A stretch of 64,000 bases of DNA. Source: JBDIVL01 sp039794405 (GTDB taxonomy: Bacteria > Planctomycetota > Brocadiia > Brocadiales > Brocadiaceae). A program made the position numbers and the translations under genes. The DNA is taken from the NCBI GenBank assembly GCA_039794405.1, contig JBDIVL010000012.1:26229-90228 (forward strand). The letters are read 5' to 3'. Below the pieces are notes generated by a model, which did not search any database, was not told the origin of the DNA, and worked only from the letters and a program-made list of their open reading frames with translations. Below, one piece after another: positions 43,532-52,109 of the stretch (the stretch's first letter is position 1; the number at the start of each line of letters is the position of its first letter).

Positions 43532-44161
43532 TTATTTGAATAATTTAACGATGAGAAATCCCGCAATAAGTAATACGACAAAAGCAATTGAGATGAGATT
43601 AAAATATTTATCTATAAAACCTTTAATTTTTGATCCAAAAAGATAAGTAAGACCGGCAATAATAAAAAACCTTCCTGAGCGACTAACTGCCGAGGCAAGA
43701 ATAAATGTCCAGATATTAACCTTGCACACACCGGCTGCAATAGTAAAGACTTTATATGGTATAGGTGTAAATCCTGCAATAGCCACAGCGGCAAAAGCGT
43801 TGGCATTATATCTCTCTTTAACAAGGTTAAATTTATCTGTTATTCCGTAGAGATTAAGAATGGGTAATCCTATGTGTTCAAATAATTGATAACCGATAAA
43901 ATAACCAAAACAGCCGCCTAAAACAGAACCGGTTGAACAGATTGCAGCATATTTGAAAGATTTTTTGGGTAATGAAAACGCAAGAGCCATTAAAAGAACA
44001 TCTGGTGGTATTGGAAAGAAAGAGGATTCACAAAAAGCTAAAGCAAAAAGGGCAATCGATCCGTAAGGAGTATGAGCCCAATGCAGGGTCCAATCATAAA
44101 GCCTTCTATGCAGACCTGCTTTTTTAATCTGAGTTACTTCTACCCGATCTATATGATCCAT
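43532..44161 (-). CDS. YqaA/DedA-type (VTT domain) membrane protein
   Basis: 209 aa from the ATG at 44161 (AAGGAG site five bases upstream). Membrane protein with about five hydrophobic segments: SIALFALAFCESSFFPIPPDVLLMALAFS (the ESSFFPIPPDV is the YqaA hallmark), GSVLGGCFGYFIGYQLFE, FAAVAIAGFTPIPYKVFTIAAGV with conserved FTPIPYKVFT, ASAVSRSGRFFIIAGLTYLFG and a final span. VTT proteins are thought to move lipids or ions; the exact role here is unknown. It is 10 bp upstream of the exported Memo fusion on the same strand, so they are co-transcribed. Confidence 0.88.
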   Translation of the reverse strand: MDHIDRVEVTQIKKAGLHRRLYDWTLHWAHTPYGSIALFALAFCESSFFPIPPDVLLMALAFSLPKKSFKYAAICSTGSVLGGCFGYFIGYQLFEHIGLPILNLYGITDKFNLVKERYNANAFAAVAIAGFTPIPYKVFTIAAGVCKVNIWTFILASAVSRSGRFFIIAGLTYLFGSKIKGFIDKYFNLISIAFVVLLIAGFLIVKLFK

Positions 44162-44300
44162 AAAAACTCCTTGCATGGTTTACAAAAGATTTATAAAAGG
44201 CAGGTAAAATTAAAAATTTATTAAAAATGTTCATCTTAGGTAGTCTACGAAATCCACATGATTATCGAACATCTCTTCTTTACGAATTTATAGTATGATA

Positions 44301-44726
44301 TTAAATGGAGATTAATTCAACATTTTTCTGAATGAGCAATGCAGCACAAACTCCATCCCCCGTTACTAAATCTTTATTACGATAAATTTTCCCTACTCCA
44401 CAGGAAGGACTTTTACTCTTCAGATATGCTTTTTTTACGTGAAAAAAAGTTACCAGCTTTTCTGCTTCAGTGGCTCCCTTGATAAACTGCACAGTAACGT
44501 CATTATCGGCTTCATCAATTACCTTTGACTTTCCAGCCAATACATCTCTTCCATCGCCATGAGTAATCCAAGCTCGATTTCTTGGCGTTGGTAATCCACC
44601 GATTTGCTCCGGACAAAAAGGCAAGAAATGACTATCTCTTAAGGAAGATAAAAGCAGGCTATTAATCTTTGATTGCCCGTCAAATCGGCAGTTTAAGCCA
44701 AAAAGACAAGCACTGACTAAAATCAT
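44301..44726 (-). CDS. DUF523 protein (TudS-type)
   Basis: 141 aa from the ATG at 44726, giving the family start MILVSACLFGLNCRFDG; an ATG 60 bases upstream would add an unrelated hydrophobic stretch. Motifs: ACLFG..CR.DG, FLPFCPEQIGGLPTPR, GATEAEKL and LKSKSPSCG.G.IY. The three Cys in these places bind an iron-sulfur cluster in the DUF523 enzyme TudS, which removes sulfur from 2-thiouracil. Whether this protein has that substrate is not known. It is transcribed divergently from ilvD. Confidence 0.9.
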   Translation of the reverse strand: MILVSACLFGLNCRFDGQSKINSLLLSSLRDSHFLPFCPEQIGGLPTPRNRAWITHGDGRDVLAGKSKVIDEADNDVTVQFIKGATEAEKLVTFFHVKKAYLKSKSPSCGVGKIYRNKDLVTGDGVCAALLIQKNVELISI

Positions 44727-44926
44727 GTGGCACAACAAGATTAAATAAGGGGAAGGTAGAAATAATAAATATGCAAATTTCAACATAATAGAGAACTAAA
44801 GTCAAGAGGAATCCAAACCGGCAGAGTTTTAATTTGACAATGAAAAGCTTTTCGCTATAATAAAAAGGCTTGATGTTATATAATATATATTGGTAATAGT
44901 TTATAATATTCGAGGAGTATAAATAT

Positions 44927-46585
44927 TTGCGTAGTGAAAAGATTACTAAAGGTCTTGAACGTGTTCCTGCCAGAGCGCTTTTATATTCAACGGGCCTAAG
45001 TCGAGAAGACTTAGGAAAACCATTTATCGGAATTGCAAGTAGCTTTACCGATCTTATACCCGGCCACATACACATGCGGGCGCTGGAACGAGCAATTGAA
45101 AAGGGAATTCATGCAGGTGGCGGTATTAGTTTTATTTTCGGTGTGCCTGGTATTTGCGATGGGATAGCAATGGGACATGAAGGTATGCGTTATTCACTTG
45201 CTTCAAGAGACCTTATAGCTGATATTATCGAATGTGTTGTCAATGCCCATTGCTTAGATGGATTAATAATGTTAACAAATTGCGATAAGATTACTCCGGG
45301 CATGCTGATGGGTATTGCCAGAATTGATATTCCCGGAATCGTTGTAACTGCAGGTCCAATGATCTCTGGCCGCTACGGAAAGCAAAAGTTATCTCTTGTT
45401 AAAGATACTTTTGAGGCTGTTGGGAGGAGACGTAAGGGAGAAATCAGCGAGGAGCAACTATCCTGTCTGGAAATGGATGCATGTCCAGGTCCTGGTTCAT
45501 GTCAAGGACTTTACACTGCTAATACAATGGCATGTGTATCCGAAGCGTTAGGGATGTCCTTACCAAGATGTGCGGCATCATTGGCAGTTTCTTCAGAAAA
45601 GGAACGAATCGCTTATAAAAGCGGACAGCAGGTGGTGGAACTTGTTAGAAAAGGCATTACTGCTAGGAAGATTATGACTCAAAAGGCGTTTGAGAACGCA
45701 ATTATTGTTGATATGGCACTAGGCGGTTCAACGAATTCATGTTTACATATCCCTGCTATTGCCAAAGAGGCTGGTGTAGAGATCAGCTTAAAATCGTTCG
45801 ATACTATTAGCGCAAAGACCCCTCATATTACGAGCTTGCAACCTGGAGGGGAGTTTTTGCTCGAAGATTTATACTATGCAGGGGGTATCCCTGCTGTTAT
45901 GAAACAGTTATGCAATGATTTAAATGATTGCCCTACAGTCAGTGGTTTACGTATAAAGGAAATTGCACACGCAGCAGCGGTTTATGACGAGGACATTATT
46001 AGAACGAAAGAAAAGGCATATCATCCAGAGGGAGGAATTGCCGTATTATATGGAAATTTATCACCGAATGGTGCTGTAGTTAAACAAAGTGCTGTATCTG
46101 AAAAGATGTTAAGATTTATGGGTACTGCGAGGGTATTTGATAGCGAAGAAACTGCGATGAATGCAATTATGGGCTCACAGATCAAAAAAGGTACTGTAGT
46201 GGTAATACGGTATGAGGGACCACGAGGTGGACCTGGAATGAGAGAAATGTTAGCTCCAACAGCAGCACTCGTGGGAATGGGACTAGATGAGTCTGTAGCA
46301 CTAATCACTGACGGACGATTTTCTGGTGGTACTCAGGGGCCTTGCATTGGACATGTATCTCCTGAGGCAATGGTTGGTGGTCCCATAGCATTCGTAGAAG
46401 ATGGTGATGAAGTAATTATAGATATTCCCAATCGAAAATTAAAACTAAATATTACGGATGAAATATTCCAAAAACGTAAGGCAAACTGGACACCGCCTAA
46501 ACCGAGGATAACGCATGGCCTGTTGGCCAAATATGCAAAATGTGTAACATCTGCTGATAAAGGGGCAGTGTTAGCAGTAGAGTAA
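44927..46585 (+). CDS. ilvD: dihydroxy-acid dehydratase
   Basis: 552 aa, starting with TTG at 44927 nine bases after GAGGAG. Motifs for the iron-sulfur cluster and substrate: NCDKITPGMLMG, MDACPGPGSCQGLYTANTMAC, ALGGSTNSCLHIPAIA, GGPGMREMLAPTAAL, ALITDGRFSGGTQGPCIGHVSPEA. Third enzyme of branched-chain amino-acid synthesis. Other ilv genes are not in the window. Followed by the tRNA-Gln gene 50 bp on. Confidence 0.96.
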   Translation: MRSEKITKGLERVPARALLYSTGLSREDLGKPFIGIASSFTDLIPGHIHMRALERAIEKGIHAGGGISFIFGVPGICDGIAMGHEGMRYSLASRDLIADIIECVVNAHCLDGLIMLTNCDKITPGMLMGIARIDIPGIVVTAGPMISGRYGKQKLSLVKDTFEAVGRRRKGEISEEQLSCLEMDACPGPGSCQGLYTANTMACVSEALGMSLPRCAASLAVSSEKERIAYKSGQQVVELVRKGITARKIMTQKAFENAIIVDMALGGSTNSCLHIPAIAKEAGVEISLKSFDTISAKTPHITSLQPGGEFLLEDLYYAGGIPAVMKQLCNDLNDCPTVSGLRIKEIAHAAAVYDEDIIRTKEKAYHPEGGIAVLYGNLSPNGAVVKQSAVSEKMLRFMGTARVFDSEETAMNAIMGSQIKKGTVVVIRYEGPRGGPGMREMLAPTAALVGMGLDESVALITDGRFSGGTQGPCIGHVSPEAMVGGPIAFVEDGDEVIIDIPNRKLKLNITDEIFQKRKANWTPPKPRITHGLLAKYAKCVTSADKGAVLAVE

Positions 46586-46637
46586 AAGATTTATCTATCA
46601 CAAATCTTTTCTCAGGTAAAATTTCTAAAAGGAATGC

Positions 46638-46711
46638 TACCCGGTGGTGTAATGGTAACACTAGAGATTTTGGCTCTCTCATTGGAGGTTCGAGTCCTCC
46701 CCGGGTAGCCA
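46638..46711 (+). tRNA. tRNA-Gln (anticodon TTG)
   Basis: Acceptor TACCCGG/CCGGGTA is fully paired, D-arm GTGT/ACAC, anticodon stem AGAGA/TCTCT around the loop TTTTGGC (anticodon TTG), T-arm GGAGG/CCTCC with loop TTCGAGT, discriminator G and an encoded CCA. 74 bases. Confidence 0.95.
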
Positions 46712-46776
46712 TTATATTTTACAGGAAGCTTGAAAACGAGAATTAGCGATTTTTATATTTTTGAATATGATAAAAA

Positions 46777-47732
46777 ATGGGAAAAACCACAGCAATCATT
46801 CTCGCCGCAGGAAAAGGGACGCGTATGCGGTCCTCAAGGCCCAAGGTACTACACGAAGTATGTGGGATAACCCTTCTGGAGTGTGTTATTGAGGCAGTAC
46901 AAGGAGCTGAAATTTCATCGGTATTTGTTGTTGTCGGAGATAAAAAAGAAGCAGTAAAAAAGATACTCGAAGGGATTCCAATCAAAATTGTTGAACAGCG
47001 TGAGCAATTAGGTACCGCACACGCCGTACTTTCAGCGAAACACCTTCTTTCTGATACGGAGGGTACCGTTTTAGTATTAAATGGGGACACCCCTATCATC
47101 AAGCCACAAACATTGAAAAGATTGGTTTCTGCAAACGATAAATCTGATGCAGATGAGATGCTATTGACAGCATGTTTGGATAAACCGCAGGGATATGGTC
47201 GGATTTCTCGAGATTCTCATGGAAAAATAAAAGGAATCATAGAAGAAAATGAGGCAAGTAGAGAAGAATTAAGCATGAAAGAAATCAATGTAGGCATGTA
47301 CGTATTTAAAGTGGCGCCACTTTTAGAAAGTTTGGGAGAAATTGTTCCACATAATAAAAAAATGAGTTTTATCTAACCGATATTATATCTGTCTTTTATC
47401 GTAAAAGGAAAAAGATCGATGAGATTAAAAATTCGAATACCACAGAAGTACTAGGAATAAATACTCAGTTGGAATTAGCAAAGGTAAACCAAATAAGACG
47501 TAATGAAATATTGGATTCTTTCATGGAACAAGGCGTTACTATTTTAGATCATACCAGGACGTTTATCGAAAATCGTGTTAAAATTGGTGAAGGAACAAAG
47601 GTTTATCCCTTTACCTATATCTGCAAAAATGTAGTGATCGGTCAACGGTGCTGTATTGGACCTTTTGTGTATGTAAAGTCTAACACCGAAATAGGGGACG
47701 ATGTAGAGATCAGGAATATGATAGAAAGGTAG
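46777..47732 (+). pseudogene. glmU: GlmU-type UDP-N-acetylglucosamine pyrophosphorylase, frameshifted and with short C-terminus
   Basis: The first frame (46777-47376) holds the pyrophosphorylase domain: AIILAAGKGTRMRSSRPKVLHEV, GTAHAVLSA, LVLNGDTPII, LDKPQGYGRISRD, EINVGMYVF. It stops shortly after a run of seven A (47356-47362). In the -1 frame the sequence continues as NEFYLTDIISVF, as GlmU requires, and then a left-handed beta-helix start (VKIGEGTKVYPFTYI, VVIGQRCCIGPFVYV, TEIGDDVEIRNMIER) to 47732. One missing A, a slip in the A-run during transcription or a -1 ribosomal shift would restore it. The restored protein is only ~318 aa against ~450 for full GlmU, so most of the acetyltransferase helix is missing. 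Followed 28 bp on by prs. Confidence 0.85.
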
Positions 47733-47760
47733 GGGGCTTTTTTTCAAAGAAAAGGATACA

Positions 47761-48729
47761 ATGGATAAAAAAAGAAGGCTGGAGGAAATAGACCATTTAA
47801 AAATTTTTTCAGGAAATGCAAATCCTGCCCTAGCAAAGAAAATTTGCGAACACTTGTCAATCCGGCTTGGAGATGCTTATGTAGGCCGTTTTCCTGATGG
47901 AGAAATTGACCTGAAAGTGAACGAAGATGTTCGTGGAGCTGACGTGTTTTTAGTACAACCAACATGTCCGCCAGTTAACGAAAATCTGGCTGAATTGCTG
48001 ATTTTTATAGATTGTTTGAAAAGGGCATCAGCTGCGCGTATCACAGCAGTATTACCATATTATGGTTATGCAAGAAAGGACAGAAAAGATGAGGGAAGGG
48101 TGCCAATAACGGCAAAATTGGTAGCAAACCTTATCACAGAAGCAGGAGCCGACCGAGTGCTTACTGTTGATCTGCATGCTGCTCAAATACAGGGATTTTT
48201 TGACATTCCGGTAGATCACTTATTTGCCTTTCCTGTACTTTCAAAATATTTTGAAAGTTTAAAATCGAGTGACCTCATAGTGGTAACACCTGACGTTGGC
48301 GGTATAAAACTGGCGAGAAATTATTCTAAGAAATTGGGTATAAAGATGGCGATCGTTGATAAGCGAAGGGTGGGGCCAGAGGAAACCGAGGTTGGATTCG
48401 TTATTGGAGAAGTAGCAAATAAAAATGTAATAATGATAGATGATTTAATCGCTACAGGCGGGTCAATTGTACAAGCAGCAAACGTACTGAAAGAAAGAGG
48501 TGCAAAAGATATTTATGTAGGTACTACGCATCCTGTACTCTGCGGAAGCGCGGTGGAAAAGCTATCTGCTGCACCAATTAAAGAAATTATCGTAACCGAC
48601 ACGATACCACTTACGGAAAAGGCAAAAGGGTTTGATAAATTCAAGGTATTATCCATCTCCGGGCTTTTAGGAGACGCAATTATGAGAATTCATCGTCATG
48701 AGTCTGTGAGTTCTCTCTTCGTTTATTAA
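47761..48729 (+). CDS. prs: ribose-phosphate pyrophosphokinase
   Basis: 322 aa. Makes PRPP from ribose 5-phosphate and ATP. Motifs: KIFSGNANPALAKKIC, RFPDGEIDLKVNEDVRGADVFLVQ, PYYGYARKDRK, TVDLHAAQIQGFFDIPVDHL, VVTPDVGG and the PRPP-binding VIMIDDLIATGGSI. Follows the glmU-like gene as in many bacterial genomes and precedes rplY. Confidence 0.97.
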   Translation: MDKKRRLEEIDHLKIFSGNANPALAKKICEHLSIRLGDAYVGRFPDGEIDLKVNEDVRGADVFLVQPTCPPVNENLAELLIFIDCLKRASAARITAVLPYYGYARKDRKDEGRVPITAKLVANLITEAGADRVLTVDLHAAQIQGFFDIPVDHLFAFPVLSKYFESLKSSDLIVVTPDVGGIKLARNYSKKLGIKMAIVDKRRVGPEETEVGFVIGEVANKNVIMIDDLIATGGSIVQAANVLKERGAKDIYVGTTHPVLCGSAVEKLSAAPIKEIIVTDTIPLTEKAKGFDKFKVLSISGLLGDAIMRIHRHESVSSLFVY

Positions 48730-48753
48730 TTTTATGTTTTGGGAGCAGATTAG

Positions 48754-49401
48754 ATGGAAATTTTAGAATTACATGCAGAAAAAAGAACAACAAAGGGAAG
48801 TAAGGCAGCAAAAAAGCTTAGAGGAAATGGGCAAATCCCGGCAATACTCTACGGTCATAAAGTAGATAATATCATGCTCTCTCTTAAAGAGACTGATTTT
48901 GTCCGCATCCTCCACTCCGGAACAAGAATGATTCGTTTAACTTATGACAACAGGAAAGAATCTGCACTTATTAAGGACGTTCAATACGATAACATTCTTG
49001 ACCGTGTACTCCATATAGATTTTTCTCGGATTGATCTGAATGAGAGGATTAAATTACGGGTTCCAATTGAATTATATGGAGAATCTCTTGGTGTGAAGGA
49101 AGGTGGTGTGTTGACTCACGTCATGAAAGACGTAGAAATAGAATGTCTTCCAACCGCTATACCAGAAAAAATAAAAATAAGTATATCGGAATTGGGTTTA
49201 GGTAAAGCAATTCACGTAAGAGAGTTACCAGTCATGGAAGGAATCCGATATGTATCGGATACAGAAGCGGTCGTTGCATCAATTCATCAAGTCGCAGCAG
49301 AAAAAGTTGTATCAGAAGAAGAGTTATTAACCGAACCTGAAGTTATTACCAGGAAACCGAAAGAAGGAGAAGAAGAAACAGAATCAGCGAAAAAAACTTA
49401 A
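48754..49401 (+). CDS. rplY: 50S ribosomal protein L25 (CTC form)
   Basis: 215 aa. Opens with ILELHAEKRTTKGSKAAKKLRGNGQIPAILYGHK, then VQYDNILDRVLHIDF, followed by a C-terminal domain (KLRVPIELYGESLGVKEGGVLTHVMKDVEIECLPTAIPEKI) of the longer CTC form. The acidic tail is EEETESAKKT. Binds 5S rRNA. Sits between prs and pth as usual. Confidence 0.96.
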   Translation: MEILELHAEKRTTKGSKAAKKLRGNGQIPAILYGHKVDNIMLSLKETDFVRILHSGTRMIRLTYDNRKESALIKDVQYDNILDRVLHIDFSRIDLNERIKLRVPIELYGESLGVKEGGVLTHVMKDVEIECLPTAIPEKIKISISELGLGKAIHVRELPVMEGIRYVSDTEAVVASIHQVAAEKVVSEEELLTEPEVITRKPKEGEEETESAKKT

Positions 49402-49415
49402 TTTGGTATGGATTC

Positions 49416-49970
49416 ATGAGAATTATTGTTGGTCTAGGCAATCCTGGGGAAAAGTATTCAAAAACAAGGCACAATTTTGGTTTTATGGTAATTGATCGGT
49501 TTGCGCAGCAGATTGACACGGAGTGTAATCAAAAGAAATTTCGATCTCTTTTTTGTAAAACAACAAAAGAACAGGAAGAAATTATCTTATTAAAGCCACA
49601 AACATTTATGAATCTGAGTGGGGTTGCTGTAAAAGAGGTTGTAGATATGTATCGATGTGAGCTGCAAAACCTCATGGTTGTCTGTGATGATCTGGATCTT
49701 CCTTTGGGAAAAATACGTATTAAGCGTAGCGGTGGTTACGGAGGGCATCGTGGCATAGAATCTATTGGAACCTATCTAGGATCCGCAAATTTTTCCCGTC
49801 TAAGGATCGGAATAGGTAGACCTGCAGTAGGTGATCCAAGGAATTATGTTCTATCCACATTCTCAAAAGAAGAAGAATCCATAGTAATTAAAGTAATCGA
49901 GAAAGCCTGTCAGGCGTTAAGAATTTGGACTTTTGAAGGTATTGAAGTATGTATGAATAAGTTCAACTAA
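49416..49970 (+). CDS. pth: peptidyl-tRNA hydrolase
   Basis: 184 aa. Motifs: IIVGLGNPGEKYSKTRHNFGFMVID with the catalytic His, LLKPQTFMNLSG, VVCDDLDLPLGKIRIKRSGGYGGHRGIESI and FSRLRIGIGRP. It frees tRNA from stalled peptidyl-tRNAs. 14 bp after rplY. Confidence 0.97.
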   Translation: MRIIVGLGNPGEKYSKTRHNFGFMVIDRFAQQIDTECNQKKFRSLFCKTTKEQEEIILLKPQTFMNLSGVAVKEVVDMYRCELQNLMVVCDDLDLPLGKIRIKRSGGYGGHRGIESIGTYLGSANFSRLRIGIGRPAVGDPRNYVLSTFSKEEESIVIKVIEKACQALRIWTFEGIEVCMNKFN

Positions 49971-50089
49971 TAATCTATCCGAAAATCCTTTCAGATCATT
50001 TCTTAAAAAGAGATTTTTCTGATAGGCTTTAAATAAAATAAGCTCATTTTGTAATATTACTTATAAATATAAAGTAGGAGGAAAAGAAT

Positions 50090-50509
50090 TTGAGGATGTA
50101 TGAAGCGTTATTTTTAATCGATAATACCCATGCTAACATGGAATGGGATAATGTTGTTAAGCATATCCATGATATTTTGCAAAAGAATGGGGCAGAAATT
50201 CTAAAAACTGAAAAGTGGGGTGAAAAAAAATTAGCATACAAGATCAAAGGTCATAAACGCGGAACGTACCTCTTGATTCATTTTAATGCTAAAAGTACCG
50301 CTATTATAATAATCAAGAGAGATTTTCAGCTTTCTGATTATATTATCCGTTCTTTGATAACAACAGACAATAAAATTGAAGAATTGTCACAAATAGGTAT
50401 AGCCGATGTAACCATTGATAAAGGAACTGATAAAATACCTGAAATAACGAAAGAAGAATTACTGGAAGAAGGTAGTAATATACCTGTCAATATTAAAGAA
50501 AATGTATAG
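50090..50509 (+). CDS. rpsF: 30S ribosomal protein S6
   Basis: 139 aa, starting with TTG at 50090, eight bases after AGGAGG; an ATG six bases later is spaced too far. Features: MYEALFLID, IHDILQKNGAEILKTEKWGEKKLAYKIKGHKRGTYLLIHF and the RDFQLSDYIIRSLI segment. A C-terminal extension of ~40 residues (from NKIEELSQIG) is longer than in E. coli and acidic. First gene of the S6-SSB-S18-L9-DnaB set. Confidence 0.95.
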   Translation: MRMYEALFLIDNTHANMEWDNVVKHIHDILQKNGAEILKTEKWGEKKLAYKIKGHKRGTYLLIHFNAKSTAIIIIKRDFQLSDYIIRSLITTDNKIEELSQIGIADVTIDKGTDKIPEITKEELLEEGSNIPVNIKENV

Positions 50510-50629
50510 GGTTTCAAGAACAGAGATCTCTCCTACTTAGGCCATTCCCAAAATTAGCAGTATGTTCTTAAAATACATAAGAATGTATTATAAAGTAATT
50601 TTATAAAGGACTTTTACAAGGAGTACGGT

Positions 50630-51073
50630 ATGGCAAGCCTTAATAAAGTATTTCTTATGGGGAATCTTACGAGGGATCCAGAACTTCGGTACACTCCAGC
50701 AGGATTAGCTGTCGCGAGTTTTGGGATTGCAATTAATAGGGTATGGACTGCTAAAACCGGGGAGCAAAAGAAAGATGTATGTTATGTCGATATTAATATC
50801 TTTGGACGCAGAGCGGAAGTTGTAGGTGAATATTTTAGCAAAGGGAATCCCATCTTTATCGAAGGCCATTTGCAGTTCCATCAATGGGAGGCTAAAGATG
50901 GGCAGAAAAGAAGTACACTACGTGTTATTGCAGAAAATTTCGAATTTATTGGAGGGCAAACGAAGCGTCCTGCTGAAGGTGTTGGTACATCCTCCAAAGA
51001 AGGCAAACCGCTGCCGGAATCAATACCTGAAGACGTTAATCTTGATATTAACAGTGAGGATATACCATTTTAG
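50630..51073 (+). CDS. ssb: single-stranded DNA-binding protein
   Basis: 147 aa. OB-fold (NKVFLMGNLTRDPELRYTPAGLAVASFGIAINRVW, VDINIFGRRAEVVGEYFSKGNPIFIEGHLQFHQWEAKDGQKRSTLRVIAENFEFIG), then a short flexible linker and the partner-binding acidic tail ending in EDIPF. Placed between rpsF and rpsR, as is standard. Confidence 0.97.
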   Translation: MASLNKVFLMGNLTRDPELRYTPAGLAVASFGIAINRVWTAKTGEQKKDVCYVDINIFGRRAEVVGEYFSKGNPIFIEGHLQFHQWEAKDGQKRSTLRVIAENFEFIGGQTKRPAEGVGTSSKEGKPLPESIPEDVNLDINSEDIPF

Positions 51074-51108
51074 AAGTATTTGTTGAATTTTATAAAAGGA
51101 TAAATTAA

Positions 51109-51330
51109 ATGAGTAAAAAGAAATTTAATAAAACAAGCAAATGTCGATTTTGTAGAATGGGAATCGAAGAAGTAGATTACAAAGATATACAAAATTTGCA
51201 AAAACTTACGACAAGTCAGGGAAAACTTTTCTCGAGGAAACGATCAGGAAATTGTGCCAGACACCAACACTCGGTAAAGCTCTCTATCAAAAGGGCAAGA
51301 TTTATGGCGCTGCTTCCCTACGTTACTTAG
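51109..51330 (+). CDS. rpsR: 30S ribosomal protein S18
   Basis: 73 aa. Contains the basic N-terminus with a CRFC pair (zinc-type variant), the VDYKDIQNLQKLTTSQGKLFSRKRSG segment and the typical C-terminal LSIKRARFMALLPYVT. Binds S6 in the small subunit. Confidence 0.96.
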   Translation: MSKKKFNKTSKCRFCRMGIEEVDYKDIQNLQKLTTSQGKLFSRKRSGNCARHQHSVKLSIKRARFMALLPYVT

Positions 51331-51514
51331 ATGTTACCAAAAGTTTGCCTCATATCCAGTTGCCGAGCTTTTGAGTTCTGTAAATACGAAATGCATTATT
51401 TTCACAAAATGGCTATAGGTTCTATCACTTCTTTTTCATGGAAGTAAAAAATCAAATTCATAAACATGTCTTGGTATATTACTCTGGTTTGACCAGATGA
51501 GAAGGAGTTAATGT

Positions 51515-51985
51515 ATGGAGTTACTATTAAAAAAAAATGTAGATAAATTAGGCAGGATTGGTGATGTTGTAAAGGTAAAGAAAGGTTACGCTAGAAATTA
51601 TTTGCTACCCAAGGGACTCGCAACTACCGTTTCTCCGGCAAATTTAAAACAAATAGAAAAAGAAAAGATAAAGATGGAGTTCCAATTAAAAGAAGAAAGA
51701 GAACGGTTACAGGAAGTATTGGAAAAGATTTCTACCGCCTCTTGTACTATTTCTGTAAAGACCAACGAAGAAGGCAGGCTCTTTGGTTCTGTTACGGCTG
51801 CCCAAATCGCAGAAGCACTAACAAAGGAAGGATATCCTGTAGATAAAGAAATGGTAAAAATAGATAGTCCGATAAAAGTTTGTGGTGTATATGATGTTGT
51901 AATCGCCTTAAATTTGGAATTACAGACAAGATGCAAGGTATCGGTAATGAGAGAAGGGGATACCAACCAGCCAGAAAAAACCTAA
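51515..51985 (+). CDS. rplI: 50S ribosomal protein L9
   Basis: 156 aa. N-terminal domain MELLLKKNVDKLGRIGDVVKVKKGYARNYLLPKGLA, then the connecting helix (KQIEKEKIKMEFQLKEERERL) and the C-terminal domain with GRLFGSVTAAQIAEAL and GVYDVVIAL. Follows rpsR after a 184-bp gap that shows no gene. Confidence 0.96.
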   Translation: MELLLKKNVDKLGRIGDVVKVKKGYARNYLLPKGLATTVSPANLKQIEKEKIKMEFQLKEERERLQEVLEKISTASCTISVKTNEEGRLFGSVTAAQIAEALTKEGYPVDKEMVKIDSPIKVCGVYDVVIALNLELQTRCKVSVMREGDTNQPEKT

Positions 51986-52109
51986 TGCTTTTTTGTATAA
52001 ATTAGCGGTAGTCTTATCAATTATCAACTGTGTGCTCTCTTTTGCCTAAGGTGATACATATATCAGGCATTTTTACAACTAAGTACTGGTTTCCTTATCC
52101 GAGGAAGTA

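Noticed and set aside
47356..47376. Classical programmed -1 frameshift site in glmU
   Set aside because: The run is AAT AAA AAA ATG in frame, so it does not fit a canonical X XXY YYZ heptamer, and no downstream pseudoknot or hairpin is evident; slippage or a sequence error is as likely.
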